Positions 11,687 through 22,109 of a stretch of DNA of 64,000 bases are shown here, piece after piece. The notes beneath the pieces were generated by a model. It was not told the DNA's origin. It made no database searches and saw only the letters and a list, made by a program, of their open reading frames with translations. The translations under genes were made by a program, and so were the position numbers. The stretch lies in contig NC_073625.1 in assembly GCF_029407905.1 (NCBI RefSeq), positions 170,954,240 to 171,018,239 of the forward strand, written 5' to 3'. The stretch's first letter is position 1. Each line of letters starts with the position of its first letter. Origin of the DNA: Bubalus kerabau (taxonomy: Eukaryota; Chordata; Mammalia; Artiodactyla; Bovidae).

Positions 11687-11898
11687 TGGAAAATAGTGCA
11701 GAGGTTTCTCAAAAAATTAAAAATAGAACTGCTATATGACGTAGCAATTTCACTCCTGAGTATATATACAAAGGAAATGAAATCATTATATCAAAAAGAC
11801 ATCTGTAACCACATGATCTTTGCAGCATTATTTACAATAGTCAACACAAGAAACAATCTAAGTCCACTGGATAAAGAAAATGCGGTATATACATTTAC

Positions 11899-12165
11899 TG
11901 CTGCTAAGTCACTTCAGTCGTGTCCGACTCTGTGTGACCCCATAGACGGCAGCCCACCAGGCTCCCCGTCCCTGGGATTCTCCAGGCAAGAACACTGGAG
12001 TGGGTTGCCATTTCCTTCTCCAATGCATGAAAGTGAAAAGTGAAAGGGAAGTCGCTCACTCATGTCCGACTCCTACCGACCCCATGGACTGCAGCCTTCC
12101 AGGCTCCTCCATCCATGGGATTTTCCAGGCAAGAGTACTGGAGTGGGGTGACATTGCCTTCTCCA
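11899..12165 (-). mobile_element. Bov-A2 SINE (dimer of Bov-A) nested in L1
   Basis: Two Bov-A units on the minus strand joined by the GAAAGTGAAAAGTGAAAG linker (12029-12046). It begins with a GCTGCTAAGTC tail remnant. The 8-bp TSD ACATTTAC is present at 11891-11898 and 12166-12173. Confidence 0.95.
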
Positions 12166-12326
12166 ACATTTACAGTAGAATATTATTCAAATATAAGAAA
12201 AGGAAATCCTGTCATTTGTGATAACATGAAAGGACCTTTAGGGCATTATGCTAAGAGAAATAAGTCAGACAGAGAAAGACAAATTCTGCATGATTTCACT
12301 TATTTGTGGAACCTAAAAAAAGAACA

Positions 12327-13040
12327 GGAAAGAGACACGTGTACCCCAATGTTCATCACAGCACTGTTTATAATACCCAGGACATGGAAGCAACCTAGAT
12401 GTCCATTAGCAGATGAATGGATAAGAAAGCTGTGGTACATATACACAATGGAGTACTACTCAGCCATTAAAAAGAACACATTTGAATCAGTTCTAATGAG
12501 GTGGATGAAACTGGAGCCTATTATACAGAGTGAAGTAAGCCAGAAAGAAAAACACTAATACAGTATACTAACGCATATATATGGCATTTAGAAAGATGGT
12601 AACAATAACCCTGTGTACAAGACAGCAAAAGAGACACTGATGTATAGAACAGTCTTATGGACTCTGTGGGCGAGGGAGAGGGTGGGAAGACTTGGGAGAA
12701 TGGTATTGAAACGTGTAATATCATGTATGAAACGAGTTGCCAGTCCAGGTTTGATGCACGATACTGGATGCTTGGGGCTGGTGCACTGGGACGACCCAGA
12801 GGGATGGTGTGGGGAGGGAGGAGGGAGGAGGGTTCAGGATGGGGAGCACATGTATACCTGTGGCAGATTCGTTTTGATGTTTGGCAAAACTAATACCGTG
12901 TTTCAGGTTTAAAAATAAAATAAAATTTAAAAAAAAACCACACACACACAAAAAATAAATAAATAAATAAATATTTTTAAAAAACACCACATTTAGAAGC
13001 CTAGTAAAAACTCATTAAATATTTTCTGAAAAATTAAAAA
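12327..13040 (+). mobile_element. Young L1-BT 3' end with probable 3' transduction
   Basis: A 5'-truncated ruminant L1: ACATGGAAGCAACCTAGATG, ACTGGAGCCTATTATACAGA, GATGCACGATACTGGATGCT and ACATGTATACCTGTGGCAGA, ending near 12925 with a first A-rich tail (12926-12984). About 50 bp of non-L1, non-A sequence follows (12985-13035), containing ATTAAA at 13015-13020, then a second A-run (13036-13047). The 12-bp TSD AAAAAAAGAACA flanks the whole unit at 12315-12326 and 13041-13052, so the extra 50 bp arrived with the L1. Confidence 0.88.
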
Positions 13041-13130
13041 AAAAAAAGAACAAACAAACAAACTCATAGAAATGGAAAACAGACTGGTGGTTTCCAAAAG
13101 CCAGGTAGGGGAAGTCCAGGGAGAAAGCAT

Positions 13131-13769
13131 AATTTTTTCTCCTCTGATAATGGTTTATATTCCTACTTTCTTATTTTAGCTCTCTTATTTCATAAACATT
13201 TTCCTTTTATCTTTTTTGGGGTAGCTAGAATCAAATATGCACATAAATACTGTAAGTATTTCCAAGTTGGAAACAACAAATGAAAAGCTGATTATTTTAT
13301 AGCAGATTGCATCATAATCAAGGGATATTAGTACTCAGAAACTAAGAGATTTTAGTTTAAGTAATTTAATGTATATACTATGACAATAGGCTGGAATAAA
13401 CATTGATATGAGCCAAAAGTATGCATACTCTGATATTCAGTGCTTAACTGCAGTAATTTATCCATATTTTCTGAGATGGAAATCAATAAAAATTTTCAGT
13501 GGTGACAAAGCACTCTTAGACAGCAAGCTGATAACAGAAGAATACACCAGCTACATAGAGAATGTGTTACACTTAGAGGGAAGGGTGATATAGAGTAAGG
13601 GTTGGGAGTTTTAGCTATGAGCTTCATGGGGTTCCCACGAGCTCACCTGGGACATTTGAGGAACCAAATAAATAATAAGAGTGATGGAAAATAATCCATT
13701 AAATAAAATAGGAATCCATAACTGCAAAACAAACAAATAAATAAATGGAAATTTGATAAAAAAGAATAT
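13131..13769. other. AT-rich intergenic DNA, no gene seen
   Basis: No recognised repeat. Plus-strand frame of 61 aa (13408-13593) and minus-strand frame of 66 aa (13611-13811) have no domain. Confidence 0.55.
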
Positions 13770-13936
13770 TTGAGTCTCGTTACCTTTGCAAAAATTGCTT
13801 ATGAATTGCAAGAAGAAAAGAATACAAACCCAAAGACACCACCTTAATCAAGCGATCAAAGAGAAGATCATAAGACATAAGACGATTCAATATGACCCAC
13901 CTAGTGATAGGATGTAGCATGAACAAACACAGGAGG

Positions 13937-14142
13937 GGGCTTCATGGTAGCTCAGTGGTTAAGAATCTGCCTGCAGTGCAGAAGACACAGGAGACACAGG
14001 TTCAACCCCTGGTCTAAAAGATTCCATGGAGAAGGAAACGGCAACCGACTTCAGTATTTTTGCCTGGAAAGTTGCAAGGACAGGGGAGCCTGGAGGGCTA
14101 CAGGCCACAGGGTTGCAAAGAATCAGACACAACTGAGCACGC
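13937..14142 (+). mobile_element. Bov-tA SINE, full length
   Basis: Head GGGGCTTCATGGTAGCTCAG, then a Bov-A unit with substitutions (ACTTCAGTATTTTTGCCTGG) ending AATCAGACACAACTGAGCAC. Inserted in the L1M 3' UTR; the (CA)n directly after it probably grew from its tail. Confidence 0.93.
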
Positions 14143-14167
14143 GCACACACACACACACACACACACC
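14143..14167. repeat. (CA)n microsatellite at SINE tail
   Basis: About 12 CA units directly after the Bov-tA 3' end. Confidence 0.92.
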
Positions 14168-14639
14168 CCACATCTGAGAAAATCCCCTCAAAGATGCTTG
14201 AATCTTGTCATTAAAAAGACAACCCAAATTGAGGGGTCTTCTAAAAAACAGTTGACCATTAAAGTCATGACACACAAGGGAAAACAGAAAATGCTCCAGA
14301 CTGAAAGAGACTAAAGAGGCGTGATAACATAATGCTACACGTGAGTCTGAAGGAGGTCCTTTTGCCATAATTACATTACTGGCACAACTGAAGTAACTCA
14401 GTGGGATCTCAGCTTTAAGTGTTGACAATATGTCGGTGTTAACTTCCGGAATTTGATGGTTGTTATGGCTACCTGTGAGAATGTTCTTGACTGTGGGATT
14501 TATATACTAAGATGTTCAAAAATCGGCAACTTACCCTTGAATGGTGTTGTAAAAACAAAGGTCTTTACTGTACTTGGATACTTTTGGTAAGCTCAAGGAT
14601 GTTTTGAAATAAAAATTACAATATTGAAAAAAAAAAAAC

Positions 14640-15069
14640 AAAACAGGAAGTTTTGGATTTGGAAAGAAGTGCACTGGCTACTGGTGCTCGAAATGCAATA
14701 TGAGATCACAGACCCAATGTACAGTTTCAGACTTTTCAGTTAAGCTACAAGCAGAGGAAGAGAGTCCCAGTATGCCAGGAAGCAGAGCATCAAACAGATC
14801 TTCTGAATCACACCAGCAAGGCAAAGTGCCTGGAGGGTGAGGAGTTGCTTCCAGGGCAGGTCAAACAGGAATCAGAGCTCTACCTCTGCATGCAGTTCAG
14901 CGATAGATCCCAGAGTTAAAGAGAAACCTAGATGTAGTAGCAAAACAGAAGCCCAGCATGCCCAACAAGACAGAGATCAGCGCACAGGTACCCTCAGAAG
15001 GGAAACACAAGTGGTGAGACTCGAATTGCCAAACCTTCCTTCATCTCTCTCCATCTATTCATTCTTTTT
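14640..15069. other. Unique DNA, no gene seen
   Basis: A moderately GC-rich stretch. The 100-aa plus frame at 14837-15139 is Ser/Gln rich with no domain and runs into L1 sequence, so it is not called. Confidence 0.5.
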
Positions 15070-15175
15070 AATAGCAAAAACACTGCAGGAGGATGGAGAG
15101 GGTACTTCAATGTGCATCAGTGGGCGATTGGTTAAATAAATTGTCATGCAACCATACAGTGAAATAGTTCCCAAC
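15070..15175 (+). mobile_element. Old L1 ORF2 C-terminal fragment
   Basis: ATGTGCATCAGTGGGCGATTGG, TTAAATAAATTGTCATGCA and CCATACAGTGAAAT match the L1M ORF2 end. Only about 100 bp remain. Confidence 0.6.
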
Positions 15176-15183
15176 TAGAGTTT

Positions 15184-15560
15184 ACTATTTATTTATTTAT
15201 ATTTTATATTGGAATAAATTGATTAACAATGTTGTTAGTTTCGGGTGTACAGCAAAGTGATTCAGTCATACATATGTGTGTATCTGTTCTTTTTCAAATA
15301 CTTTTCCCACTTAAGGCACTACAGAATATTGAGCACCGTTCCCTGTGCTATACTGTAGGTCCTCACTGGTTATCTATATTAAATATGGTAATGTGTACAT
15401 GTCAATCCCAGACTCTCAATCTATCCCTTTCCCCTACCCTTTCCCCTTGGTAAGTGTAAGTATGTTCTGTAAATCTGTGAGTCCATTTCTCTTTTTTATA
15501 TCAAGTGATATCACTTATATGCAGAATCTAAAAAGTTTTTTTAAATGGTAACAAACTGAC
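15184..15560 (-). mobile_element. Artiodactyl L1 3' end with short inverted 5' part
   Basis: 15184-15500 is antisense L1 3' UTR (TTGATTAACAATGTTGTTAG, CAGCAAAGTGATTCAGTCAT, TTCCCTGTGCTATACTGTAG). From about 15503 to 15560 the strand flips to sense (TGATATCACTTATATGCAGA, then ATCTAAAAAGTTTTTTTAAATGG). In an intact L1 this sense piece sits just upstream of the antisense piece, so this is a second, smaller 5' inversion. Confidence 0.8.
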
Positions 15561-15565
15561 TCAAA

Positions 15566-15764
15566 GTTGACCTTTTAATAACACAGATTTGAACTATGTG
15601 GGTGCATTTATACATGAGTGTTTTCAATAGTAAACATGATTATACCACACACTCCACAGATGTAGAACCTCACACAGATGTGGAGGACTAACCATAAGTT
15701 ATACTCAAATTTTTGACTGTGTGGAGGCTCAGGGCCCCTAACCCCTGCATTGCTCAAGGGTCAA
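15566..15764. mobile_element. Tigger-like (TcMar) MITE
   Basis: About 200 bp with terminal inverted repeats: left TTGACCTTTTAATAACACAG and right CATTGCTCAAGGGTCAA. Interior phrases TTATACATGAGTGTTTTCAA and GGCCCCTAACCCCTGCATTG match the short derivatives of pogo/Tigger transposons known from placental mammals. No transposase. The subfamily is not certain. Confidence 0.75.
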
Positions 15765-15921
15765 TTATATTTAAAAGATGTGGCTTACCTATATATTCTG
15801 AGTGCAAATCCAAAAAAGCAGGCAATTTGTTTACTCAGTTGTTAACTGCTCTATCCATAGTGGCTGAAAAAAACTGTGGCATTCAGTAGATGTTCAATAA
15901 ATATTCACTGAATATAAAAAG

Positions 15922-16133
15922 GAATGCTTCCCAGGTGATGCTGGTGGTGAAGAACATGCCTGTCAATGCAGGAAACAAGAGATTCCGGTTTGATCCCTAG
16001 GATGGGAAGATCCCCTAGAGGAGGGCAGGCAACCCACTCGAGTATTCTTGCCTGGAGAATTCTATGGACAGAGGAGCCTGGCGGGCTATGGTCCATAATA
16101 ACATAGAGTCAAACACATCTGAAGTGACTTCAT
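15922..16133 (+). mobile_element. Bov-tA SINE, full length
   Basis: Head GCTTCCCAGGTGATGCTGGTGG and TTTGATCCCTAGGATGGGAAG, Bov-A unit ACTCGAGTATTCTTGCCTGG, end CATCTGAAGTGACTTCATC. The 3' GTGACTTCATCATCATTC is followed closely by the next SINE. Confidence 0.9.
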
Positions 16134-16149
16134 CATCATTCAATTGCTG

Positions 16150-16435
16150 TGCTGCTGCTGCTGCTGCTGCTGCTATGTCGCTTCAGTCGTGTCCGACTCT
16201 GTGTGACCCCATAGACTGCAGCCCACCAGGCTTCCCTGTCCCTGGGATTCTCCAGGCAAGAACACTGGAGTGGGTTGCCATTTCCTTCTCCAATGCACGA
16301 AAGTGAAAATTGAAAGTGAAGTCGCTCAGTTGTGTCCAACTCTAGCGACCCCATGGACTGCAGCCTACCAGGCTCCTCCGCCCATGTGATTTTCTAGGCA
16401 AAAGTACTGGAGTGGGGTGCCATTGCCTTCTCCAA
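16150..16435 (-). mobile_element. Bov-A2 SINE with (GCT)n tail
   Basis: The minus-strand Bov-A2 tail appears on the plus strand as a run of 8 GCT units (16151-16174), then the two reversed Bov-A units with the GAAAGTGAAAATTGAAAG linker. It abuts the BovB 3' end with no gap; the flanks TTCAATTGCT and TTCAGTTGCT are a possible imperfect TSD. Confidence 0.93.
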
Positions 16436-16850
16436 TTCAGTTGCTCAGTCAGGTCCAACTCTTTGAAACCCCATGGACTGTAGCATGCCAGGTTTCCTTG
16501 TCCTTCACCATTTCCTGAAGCTTGCTCAAACTCATGTCCATAAAGTCAGTGATGCCATCCAACCATCTTATCCTCTGTCGTCCCCTTCTCCTCCTGCTTT
16601 CAATCTTTCCCAGCATCAGAGTCTTTTCCAATGAGTCAGCTCTTCACATCAGGTGCCCAAAGTATTGGAGTTTCAGCTTCAACATCAGTCCTTCCAGTGA
16701 ATACTCAGGACTGGTATCCTTTAGGATGGACTGGTTGGATCTCCCTGCAGTCCAAGGGACTCTCAAGAGTCTTCTCCAACATCACAGTTCAAAAGCATCA
16801 ATTCTTCGGCGCTCAGCTTTCTTTATAGTCAAAATTTCACATCCAGTTGT
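16436..16850 (-). mobile_element. BovB LINE 3' end
   Basis: About 415 bp of reversed BovB: ATTCAGTTGCTCAGTCAGGT, CATCCAACCATCTTATCCTC, CAATTCTTCGGCGCTCAGCT. It breaks off where the coding strand would read the RT C-terminal region, so it is 5' truncated. The 117-aa plus frame here is antisense BovB, not a gene. Confidence 0.93.
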
Positions 16851-16896
16851 GAGATTTTGTCACATCCAAAGGTAAAAAACATCCAATTAAAAATGG

Positions 16897-17699
16897 GTTC
16901 AGTTCAATTCAGTTCATTTCAGTTGCTCAGTTGTATCTGACTCTTTGTGACCCCATGAATCGCAGCACGCCAGGCCTCCCTGTCCATCACCAACTCCCAG
17001 AGTTCACCCAAACTCACGTCCATCGAGTCGGTGATACCATCCAGCCATCTCATCCTCTGTCGTCCCCTTCTCCTCCTGACCCCAATGCCTCCCAGAAATC
17101 AGAGTCTTTTCCAATGAGTCAACTCTTCGCATGAGGTGGCCAAAGTATTGGAGTTTCAGCTTTAGCATCATTCCTTCCAAAGAAATCCCAGGGCTGATCT
17201 CCTTCAGAATGGACTGGTTGGATCTCCTTGCAGTCCAAGGGACTCTCAAGAGTCTTCTCCAACACCACAGTTCAAAAGCATCAATTCTTCGGCGCTCAGC
17301 CTTCTTCACAGTCCAACTCTCACATCCATGCATGACCACAGGAAAAACCATAGCCTTGACTAGACGGACCTTTGTGGGCAAAGTAATGTGTCTGCTTTTG
17401 AATATGCTATCTAGGTTGGTCTTAACTTTCCTTCCAAGGAGTAAGCAACTTTTAATTTCATGGCTGCAGTCACCATCTACAGTGATTTTGGAGCCCCAAA
17501 AAAATAAAGTCTGACACTGTTTCCACTGTTTCCCCATCTATTTCCCAAGAAGTGATGTGACCAGATGCCATGATCTTCATTTTCTGAATGTTGAGCTTTA
17601 AGCCAACTTTTTCAGTCTCCACTTTCACTTTCATCAAAAGGCTTTTTAGTTCCTCTTCACTTTCTGCCATAAGGGTGGTGTCATCTGCGTATCTGAGGT
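16897..17699 (-). mobile_element. BovB LINE, ~800-bp 3' copy nested in L1
   Basis: Reversed BovB from the 3' GTTCAGTTCAATTCAGTTC end to the YADD region (TGTCATCTGCGTATCTGAGG at 17680-17699, reverse complement of the RYADDT codons). Remnants of the RT C-terminal coding region read on the minus strand (177-aa and 98-aa frames, one frameshift near 17500). TSD not resolved. Confidence 0.93.
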
Positions 17700-18451
17700 A
17701 TAGACATTTCCTCAGAGAAGAAAGGCAAATAGTCATGAACACATGAAAAAGGATACCATTTACCATCAGGGAAAAGCAAATCTGAAACCATAAGAAGATA
17801 CCACTTCACAGCCACTAGGATGTCTAGAATCAAAAAGTCAGATAACAACTGTTGGTGAGGATGTGAAAAAATTGCATCCTTCATACATCTCTGGTAGAAA
17901 TAGAAAACAGTGCTTCAGAAACAATCTGGCAGTTTCATAAATGCTTTGACATAGAATTACCACATGATTCAACAACTCCACTCCTAGGTACATACCCAAG
18001 ACAAAACATTCACAGAGAAACTTGTACACAATATTCACAAAAGTAGAAATCTCCCAGATGTCCATCATCTGATGAATGAAAAGCTAAACTGCATTATATC
18101 TATGCAATGGAATATAATTTGGCAATGAAAATGCATGAGGTACTGACATGTCCTACAATATAGAGGAATTTGAAAATGTGCTAAGTGAAAGAAGTCACTC
18201 TCAAAAGACCACATATTGTATGTTCCCACTTAAACAAAATGTCCAGAATGGACAAATCGATAGAGATTGAAAACAGATTACTGGCTGCCAGAGCTTGGGA
18301 GGATAGGGAGTATATGCTTCTGCCTGAAGTAATGGAAATGTTCTAAAACTGATAGTGGCGATGGATGCATAACTGTGTGAATACACTAAAAAAGTCACTG
18401 CATTGTGTATCATAAATGGGTGAATTATATGGTATACGAACTATATCTCAG

Positions 18452-18717
18452 TGCTAAGTCACTTCAGCTGTGTCCGACTCTGTGCGACCCCACAGACGGC
18501 AGCCCACCAGGCTTCCCTGTCCCTGGGATTCTCCAGGCAAGAACACTGGAGTGGGTTGCCATTTCCTTCTCCAATGCATGAAAGTGAAAAGTGAAAGGGA
18601 AGTCACTCACTCATGTCCGACTCCTACCGACCCCATGGACTGCAGCCTTCCAGGCTCCTCCGTCCATGGGATTTTCCAGGCAAGAGCACTGGAGTGGGGT
18701 GCCATTGCCTTCTCCAT
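18452..18717 (-). mobile_element. Bov-A2 SINE nested in L1 3' UTR
   Basis: Reversed dimer: AGTCACTTCAGCTGTGTCCG, linker GAAAGTGAAAAGTGAAAG, end GTGCCATTGCCTTCTCCA. Possible 6-bp TSD CTCAGT on both sides. The L1 tail A-run resumes just after it. Confidence 0.92.
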
Positions 18718-18864
18718 AGCTCAGTACAACTGGTTAAAAAAAAAAAAAAAAAAAAACACCAATGAGCCAAACAAAATATATCTGCAGGCCTGACATTGCC
18801 TGCAGACTCTCCAGTTCAGGGCCTCTGCTTTATACTTCCTTATTTAGTGAATATTTTATAGTAA

Positions 18865-19255
18865 GCACCCACTGCCATGTCAAAATGCCATAGAGCTGGT
18901 GGCTGAAAGGACAGACATGCCTCTCATCATTCTGGAGGCTAGGGTGTCCAGATCAGGGTGCTGCAAGGTAAATACCATTCTGCAGCCTCTTCTCTTGGCT
19001 TACAGGCAGCCACCATTCTCTGTATGCTCATATGACATCTTCTTTGTGCACGTGAGAGGGGAGACAGCAAACAAGCTCTCTGGTGTTTTTTCTTATAAGG
19101 ACACTGATCCCATCTTAAAGTCCTACTCTTAAAACTCATCTAACATTAATTATTTATCAAAGGCCCCATCCCCAAATGCCATCTTATTGGGTGTTAGGGC
19201 TTCAACATTTGGATCTTGTGAGAGCACAAACATTCTGTCCAAAATAAGCATGAGT
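18865..19255 (-). mobile_element. MaLR-type (MLT1-like) solo LTR
   Basis: On the plus strand it reads TGGTGGCTGAAAGGACAGAC, CATTCTGGAGGCTAGGGTGT, TTCTTATAAGGACACTGATC, then AGGGCTTCAACATTTGGATC, the reverse orientation of the mammalian MaLR LTR consensus. About 390 bp and strongly diverged. No internal retroviral genes are present. Confidence 0.6.
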
Positions 19256-19308
19256 TACTCTAAAGTAACTATGCTTTTAAAAAATATTTTAATAAAAATT
19301 ATGAAACC

Positions 19309-19462
19309 GGGGCTTCACTAGTGGTCAGGTGGTTAAGAACGTGCCTGCTAATTCAGAGGACGCTAGTTTGATCCCTGGTCTAGGAACTAAGATCTCACCT
19401 GCCATGGAGGAATAAAGCCTGTGCGGTGCAACTACTGAGCCCATGTACCACAATTAAGATCT
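19309..19462 (+). mobile_element. CHR-type SINE interrupted by BovB
   Basis: Head GGCTTCACTAGTGGTCAGGTGG and TTTGATCCCTGGTCTAGGAAC, body ending ACCACAATTAAGATC. The tail AGGCAACCAAAAATAAATAAAC is found 2.65 kb away at 22112-22140, beyond the inserted BovB, so one SINE was split. Confidence 0.85.
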
Positions 19463-22109
19463 TCAGTTCAGTTCAGTAGCTCAGTCAAGTCCGACTCTTT
19501 GCGACCCCATGAATTGTAGGATGCCAGGCCTCCCTATCCATCACCAACACCTGGAGTTCACCCGAACTCATGTCCATCGACTCGGTGATGCTATCCAGCC
19601 ATCTCATCCTCTGTCGTCCCCTTCTCCTGCTGCCCCCAATCCCTCTCAGTATCAGAGTCTTTTCCAATGAGTCAGCTCTTTGCATGAGGTGGACAAAGTA
19701 TTGGAGTTTCAGTGTTAGCATCAGTCCTTCCAAAGAACGCCCAGGTCTGATCTCCTTTAGGATGGATGGTTGGATCTCCTTGCAGTCTAAGGGACCCTCA
19801 AGAGTCTTCACCAACACCACAGTTCATAAGCATCAATTCTTCGGCACTCAGCTTTCTTCACAGTCCAACTCTCACATCCATACATGACCACTGGAAAAAC
19901 CATAGCCTTGACTAGACGGACCTTTGTTGGCAAAGTAATGTCTCTGCTTTTGAATATGCTATCTAGGATGGTCATAACTTTCCTTCCAAGGAGTAAGCGT
20001 CTTTTAATTTCATGGCTGCAATCACCATCTGCAGTGATTTTGGAGCCCAAAAACATAAAGTCTGACACTGTTTCCACTGTTTCCCCATCTATTTCCCAAG
20101 AAGTGATGTGACCAGATGCCATGATCTTAGTTTTCTAAATGTTGAGCTTTAAGCCAACGTTTTTACTCTCCATTTTCACTTTCATCAAGAGGCTTTTTAG
20201 ATCCTCTTCACTTTCTGCCATAAGGGTGGTGTCATCTGCATATCTGAGGTGACTGATATTTCTCCCGGCAATCTTGATTCCAGCTTGTGTTTCTTCCAGT
20301 CCAGCGTTTCTCATGATGTACTCTGAATAGAAGTTAAATAAGCAGGGTGACAATATACAGCCTTGAAGTACTCCTTTTCCTTTTTGGAACCAGTTTGTTG
20401 TTCCATGTCCAGTTCTGACTGTTGCTTCCTGACCTGCATACAGATTTCTCAAGAGGCAGGTCAGGTGGTCTGGCATTCCCATCGGTTTCAGAATTTTCCA
20501 CAGTGTATTGTGATCCACAGAGTCAGAGGCTTTGGCATAGTCAATAAAGCAGAAATAGACGTTTTTCTGGAACTCTCTTGCTTTTTCCATGATCCAGCAG
20601 ATGTTGGCAATTTGATCTCTGGTTCCTCTGCCTTTTCTAAAACCAGCTTGAACATCTGGAAGTTCACGGTTCACATAGTGCTGAAGCCTGTCTTGGCAAT
20701 TTTGAGCATTACTTTACTAGAGTGTGAGATGAGTGCAATTGTGTGGTAGTCTGAACATTCTTTGGCATTGCCTTTCTTTGGGCTTGGAATGAAAACTGAC
20801 CTTTTCCAGTCCTGTGGCCACTGCTGAGTTTTCCGAATTTGCTGGCATATTGAGTGCAGCACTTTCACAGCATCATTTTCCAGGATTTGAAATAGCTCAA
20901 CTGGAAGTCTATCACCTCCACTAGCTTTGTTCGTAGTGATGCTTTCTAAGGCCCACTTGACTTCACATTCCAGGATGTCCAGCTCTAGGTCAGTGATCAC
21001 ACCATCATGATGAAGATCTTTTTTGTACAGTTCTTCTGTGTATTCTTGCCACCCCTTCTTAATATTTTCTGCTTCTGTTAGGTCCATACCATTTCTGTCC
21101 TTTATCGAGCCATCTTTGCATGACATATTCCCTTGGTATCTCTAATTTTCTTGAAGAGATCTCTAGTCTTTCCCATTCTGTTGTTTTCCTCTATTTATTT
21201 GCATTGATTGCTGAGGAAGGCTTTCTTATCTCTCCTTGCTCTTCTTTTGAACTCTGCATTCAGATGCTTATATTATTCCTTTTCTCCTTTGCTTTTCGCT
21301 TCTCTTCTTTTCACAGCTATTTGTAATGCCTCCTCAGACAGCCATTTTGCTTTTTTGCATTTCTTTTCCATGGAGATGGTCTTGATCCCTGTCTCCTATA
21401 CAATGTCCCGAACCTCATTCCATAGCTCATCAGGCACTCTATCTATCAGATCTAGGCCCTTAAATCTATTTCTCACTTCCACTGTATAATCATAAGGGAT
21501 TTGATTTAGGTCATACCTGAATGGGCTAGTGGCTTTCCCTTCTTTCTTCAATTTAAGTCTGAATTTGGCAATAAGGAGTTCATGATCTGAGCCACAGTCA
21601 GCTCCCAGTCTTGTTTTTGCTGACTGTATAGAGCTTCTCCTTCTTTAGCTGCAAAGAATATAATCAATCTGATTTCGGTATTGACCATCTGGTGTAGAGT
21701 CTTCTTTTGTGTTGTTGGAAGAGGGTGTTTGCTATGAACAGTGTGTTCTCTTGGCAAAACTCTATTAGTCTTTGCCCTGCTTCATTCCATGTTCCAAGGC
21801 CAAATTTGCCTGTTACCCCAGGTGTTTCTTGACTTCCTACGTTTGCATTCCAGTCTTCTATAATGAAAAAGACATCTTTTCTCGGTGTTAGTTCTAAAAG
21901 GTCTTGTAGGTCTTCACAGAACCGTTCAACTTCAGCTTCTTCAGCGTTACTGGTTGGGGCATCAACTTGGATTACTGTGATATTGAATGGTTTGCCTTGG
22001 AAACAAACAGAGATCATTCTGTTGTTTTTGAGATTGCATCCAAGTACTGCATTTTGGACTCTTTTGTTGACCATGATGGCTACTCCATTTCTTCTAAGGG
22101 ATTCTTGCT
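19463..22109 (-). mobile_element. BovB LINE, 2.65-kb copy lacking the 5' end
   Basis: Starts (3' end) with the TCAGTTCAGTAGCTCAG motif and runs through the RT region to the middle of the endonuclease (GTTGACCATGATGGCTACTC at 22066-22085). The 5' UTR and first ~40 endonuclease codons are missing. Inserted in a CHR SINE; the TSD is not clear. Confidence 0.96.
19485..22108 (-). pseudogene. Broken BovB endonuclease/reverse transcriptase ORF
   Basis: The intact protein joins an APE-type endonuclease to an RTE-clade reverse transcriptase and nicks and copies DNA in target-primed reverse transcription. Visible pieces on the minus strand: endonuclease (about 22108-21664) with the APTSNAEEAEVERF stretch and a DWNANVG motif; linker (21126-20671); RT core (20674-20135) with an A-box-like FIDYAKASD (the expected F before the final D is S) and an intact YADD at about 20250; C-terminal part (20122-19485). 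At least three frame changes and stops separate the pieces, so it is dead. No start codon region is present. Confidence 0.9.

Larger units (their letters stand above)
11225..13130 (+). mobile_element. Old L1 ORF2 C-terminal/3' UTR, host of three nested insertions
   Basis: Sense L1 pieces in order: TCTTCCAAAGAAGATATTTA, TCACTAATTATCAGGGAAAT, then (after a BovB) GGTTTCTCAAAAAATTAAAAATAG and TTACAATAGTCAACACAAG, then (after a Bov-A2) GAATATTATTCAAATATAAG and GAGAAAGACAAATTCTGCAT, then (after a younger L1) GAAATGGAAAACAGACTGGTGG. Removing the three insertions joins the old L1 in register. It is non-coding. Confidence 0.85.
13770..14632 (+). mobile_element. Ancient L1M-type 3' UTR, split by a SINE
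   Basis: CACCACCTTAATCAAGCGATC before the SINE and CAACCCAAATTGAGGGGTCT, GGAATTTGATGGTTGTTATG and GGCAACTTACCCTTGAATGG after it follow the order of an L1ME/L1MC-like 3' UTR. It ends in an A-run (14625-14637). Confidence 0.65.
16868..18735 (+). mobile_element. Old L1 ORF2 C-terminus and 3' UTR, host of BovB and Bov-A2
   Basis: AAACATCCAATTAAAAATGGG precedes the BovB and TAGACATTTCCTCAGAGAAG follows it; these phrases adjoin in L1 ORF2. Downstream pieces are CAACTGTTGGTGAGGATGTG, GAATTACCACATGATTCAAC, CAATGGAATATAATTTGGCA and the 3' UTR GGGTGAATTATATGGTATACG, then the tail after the Bov-A2 (18731-18755). It resembles L1MA/MB subfamilies. Stops throughout. Confidence 0.8.

Noticed and set aside
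11429..12043. 204-aa plus frame
   Set aside because: A chimera: antisense BovB, then L1, then antisense Bov-A2, crossing two TSD-marked insertion borders.
12040..12558. 172-aa plus frame
   Set aside because: Runs across antisense Bov-A2, old L1 and young L1; the L1 part is in ORF2 frame but there is no gene.
14837..15139. 100-aa plus frame
   Set aside because: Featureless, low-complexity Ser/Gln-rich, ending in old L1 sequence.
16151..16174. (GCT)n as a coding poly-Ala/Gln tract or CRISPR-like array
   Set aside because: It is the variable tail of a Bov-A2 SINE, repeated at 47653 and 57376.
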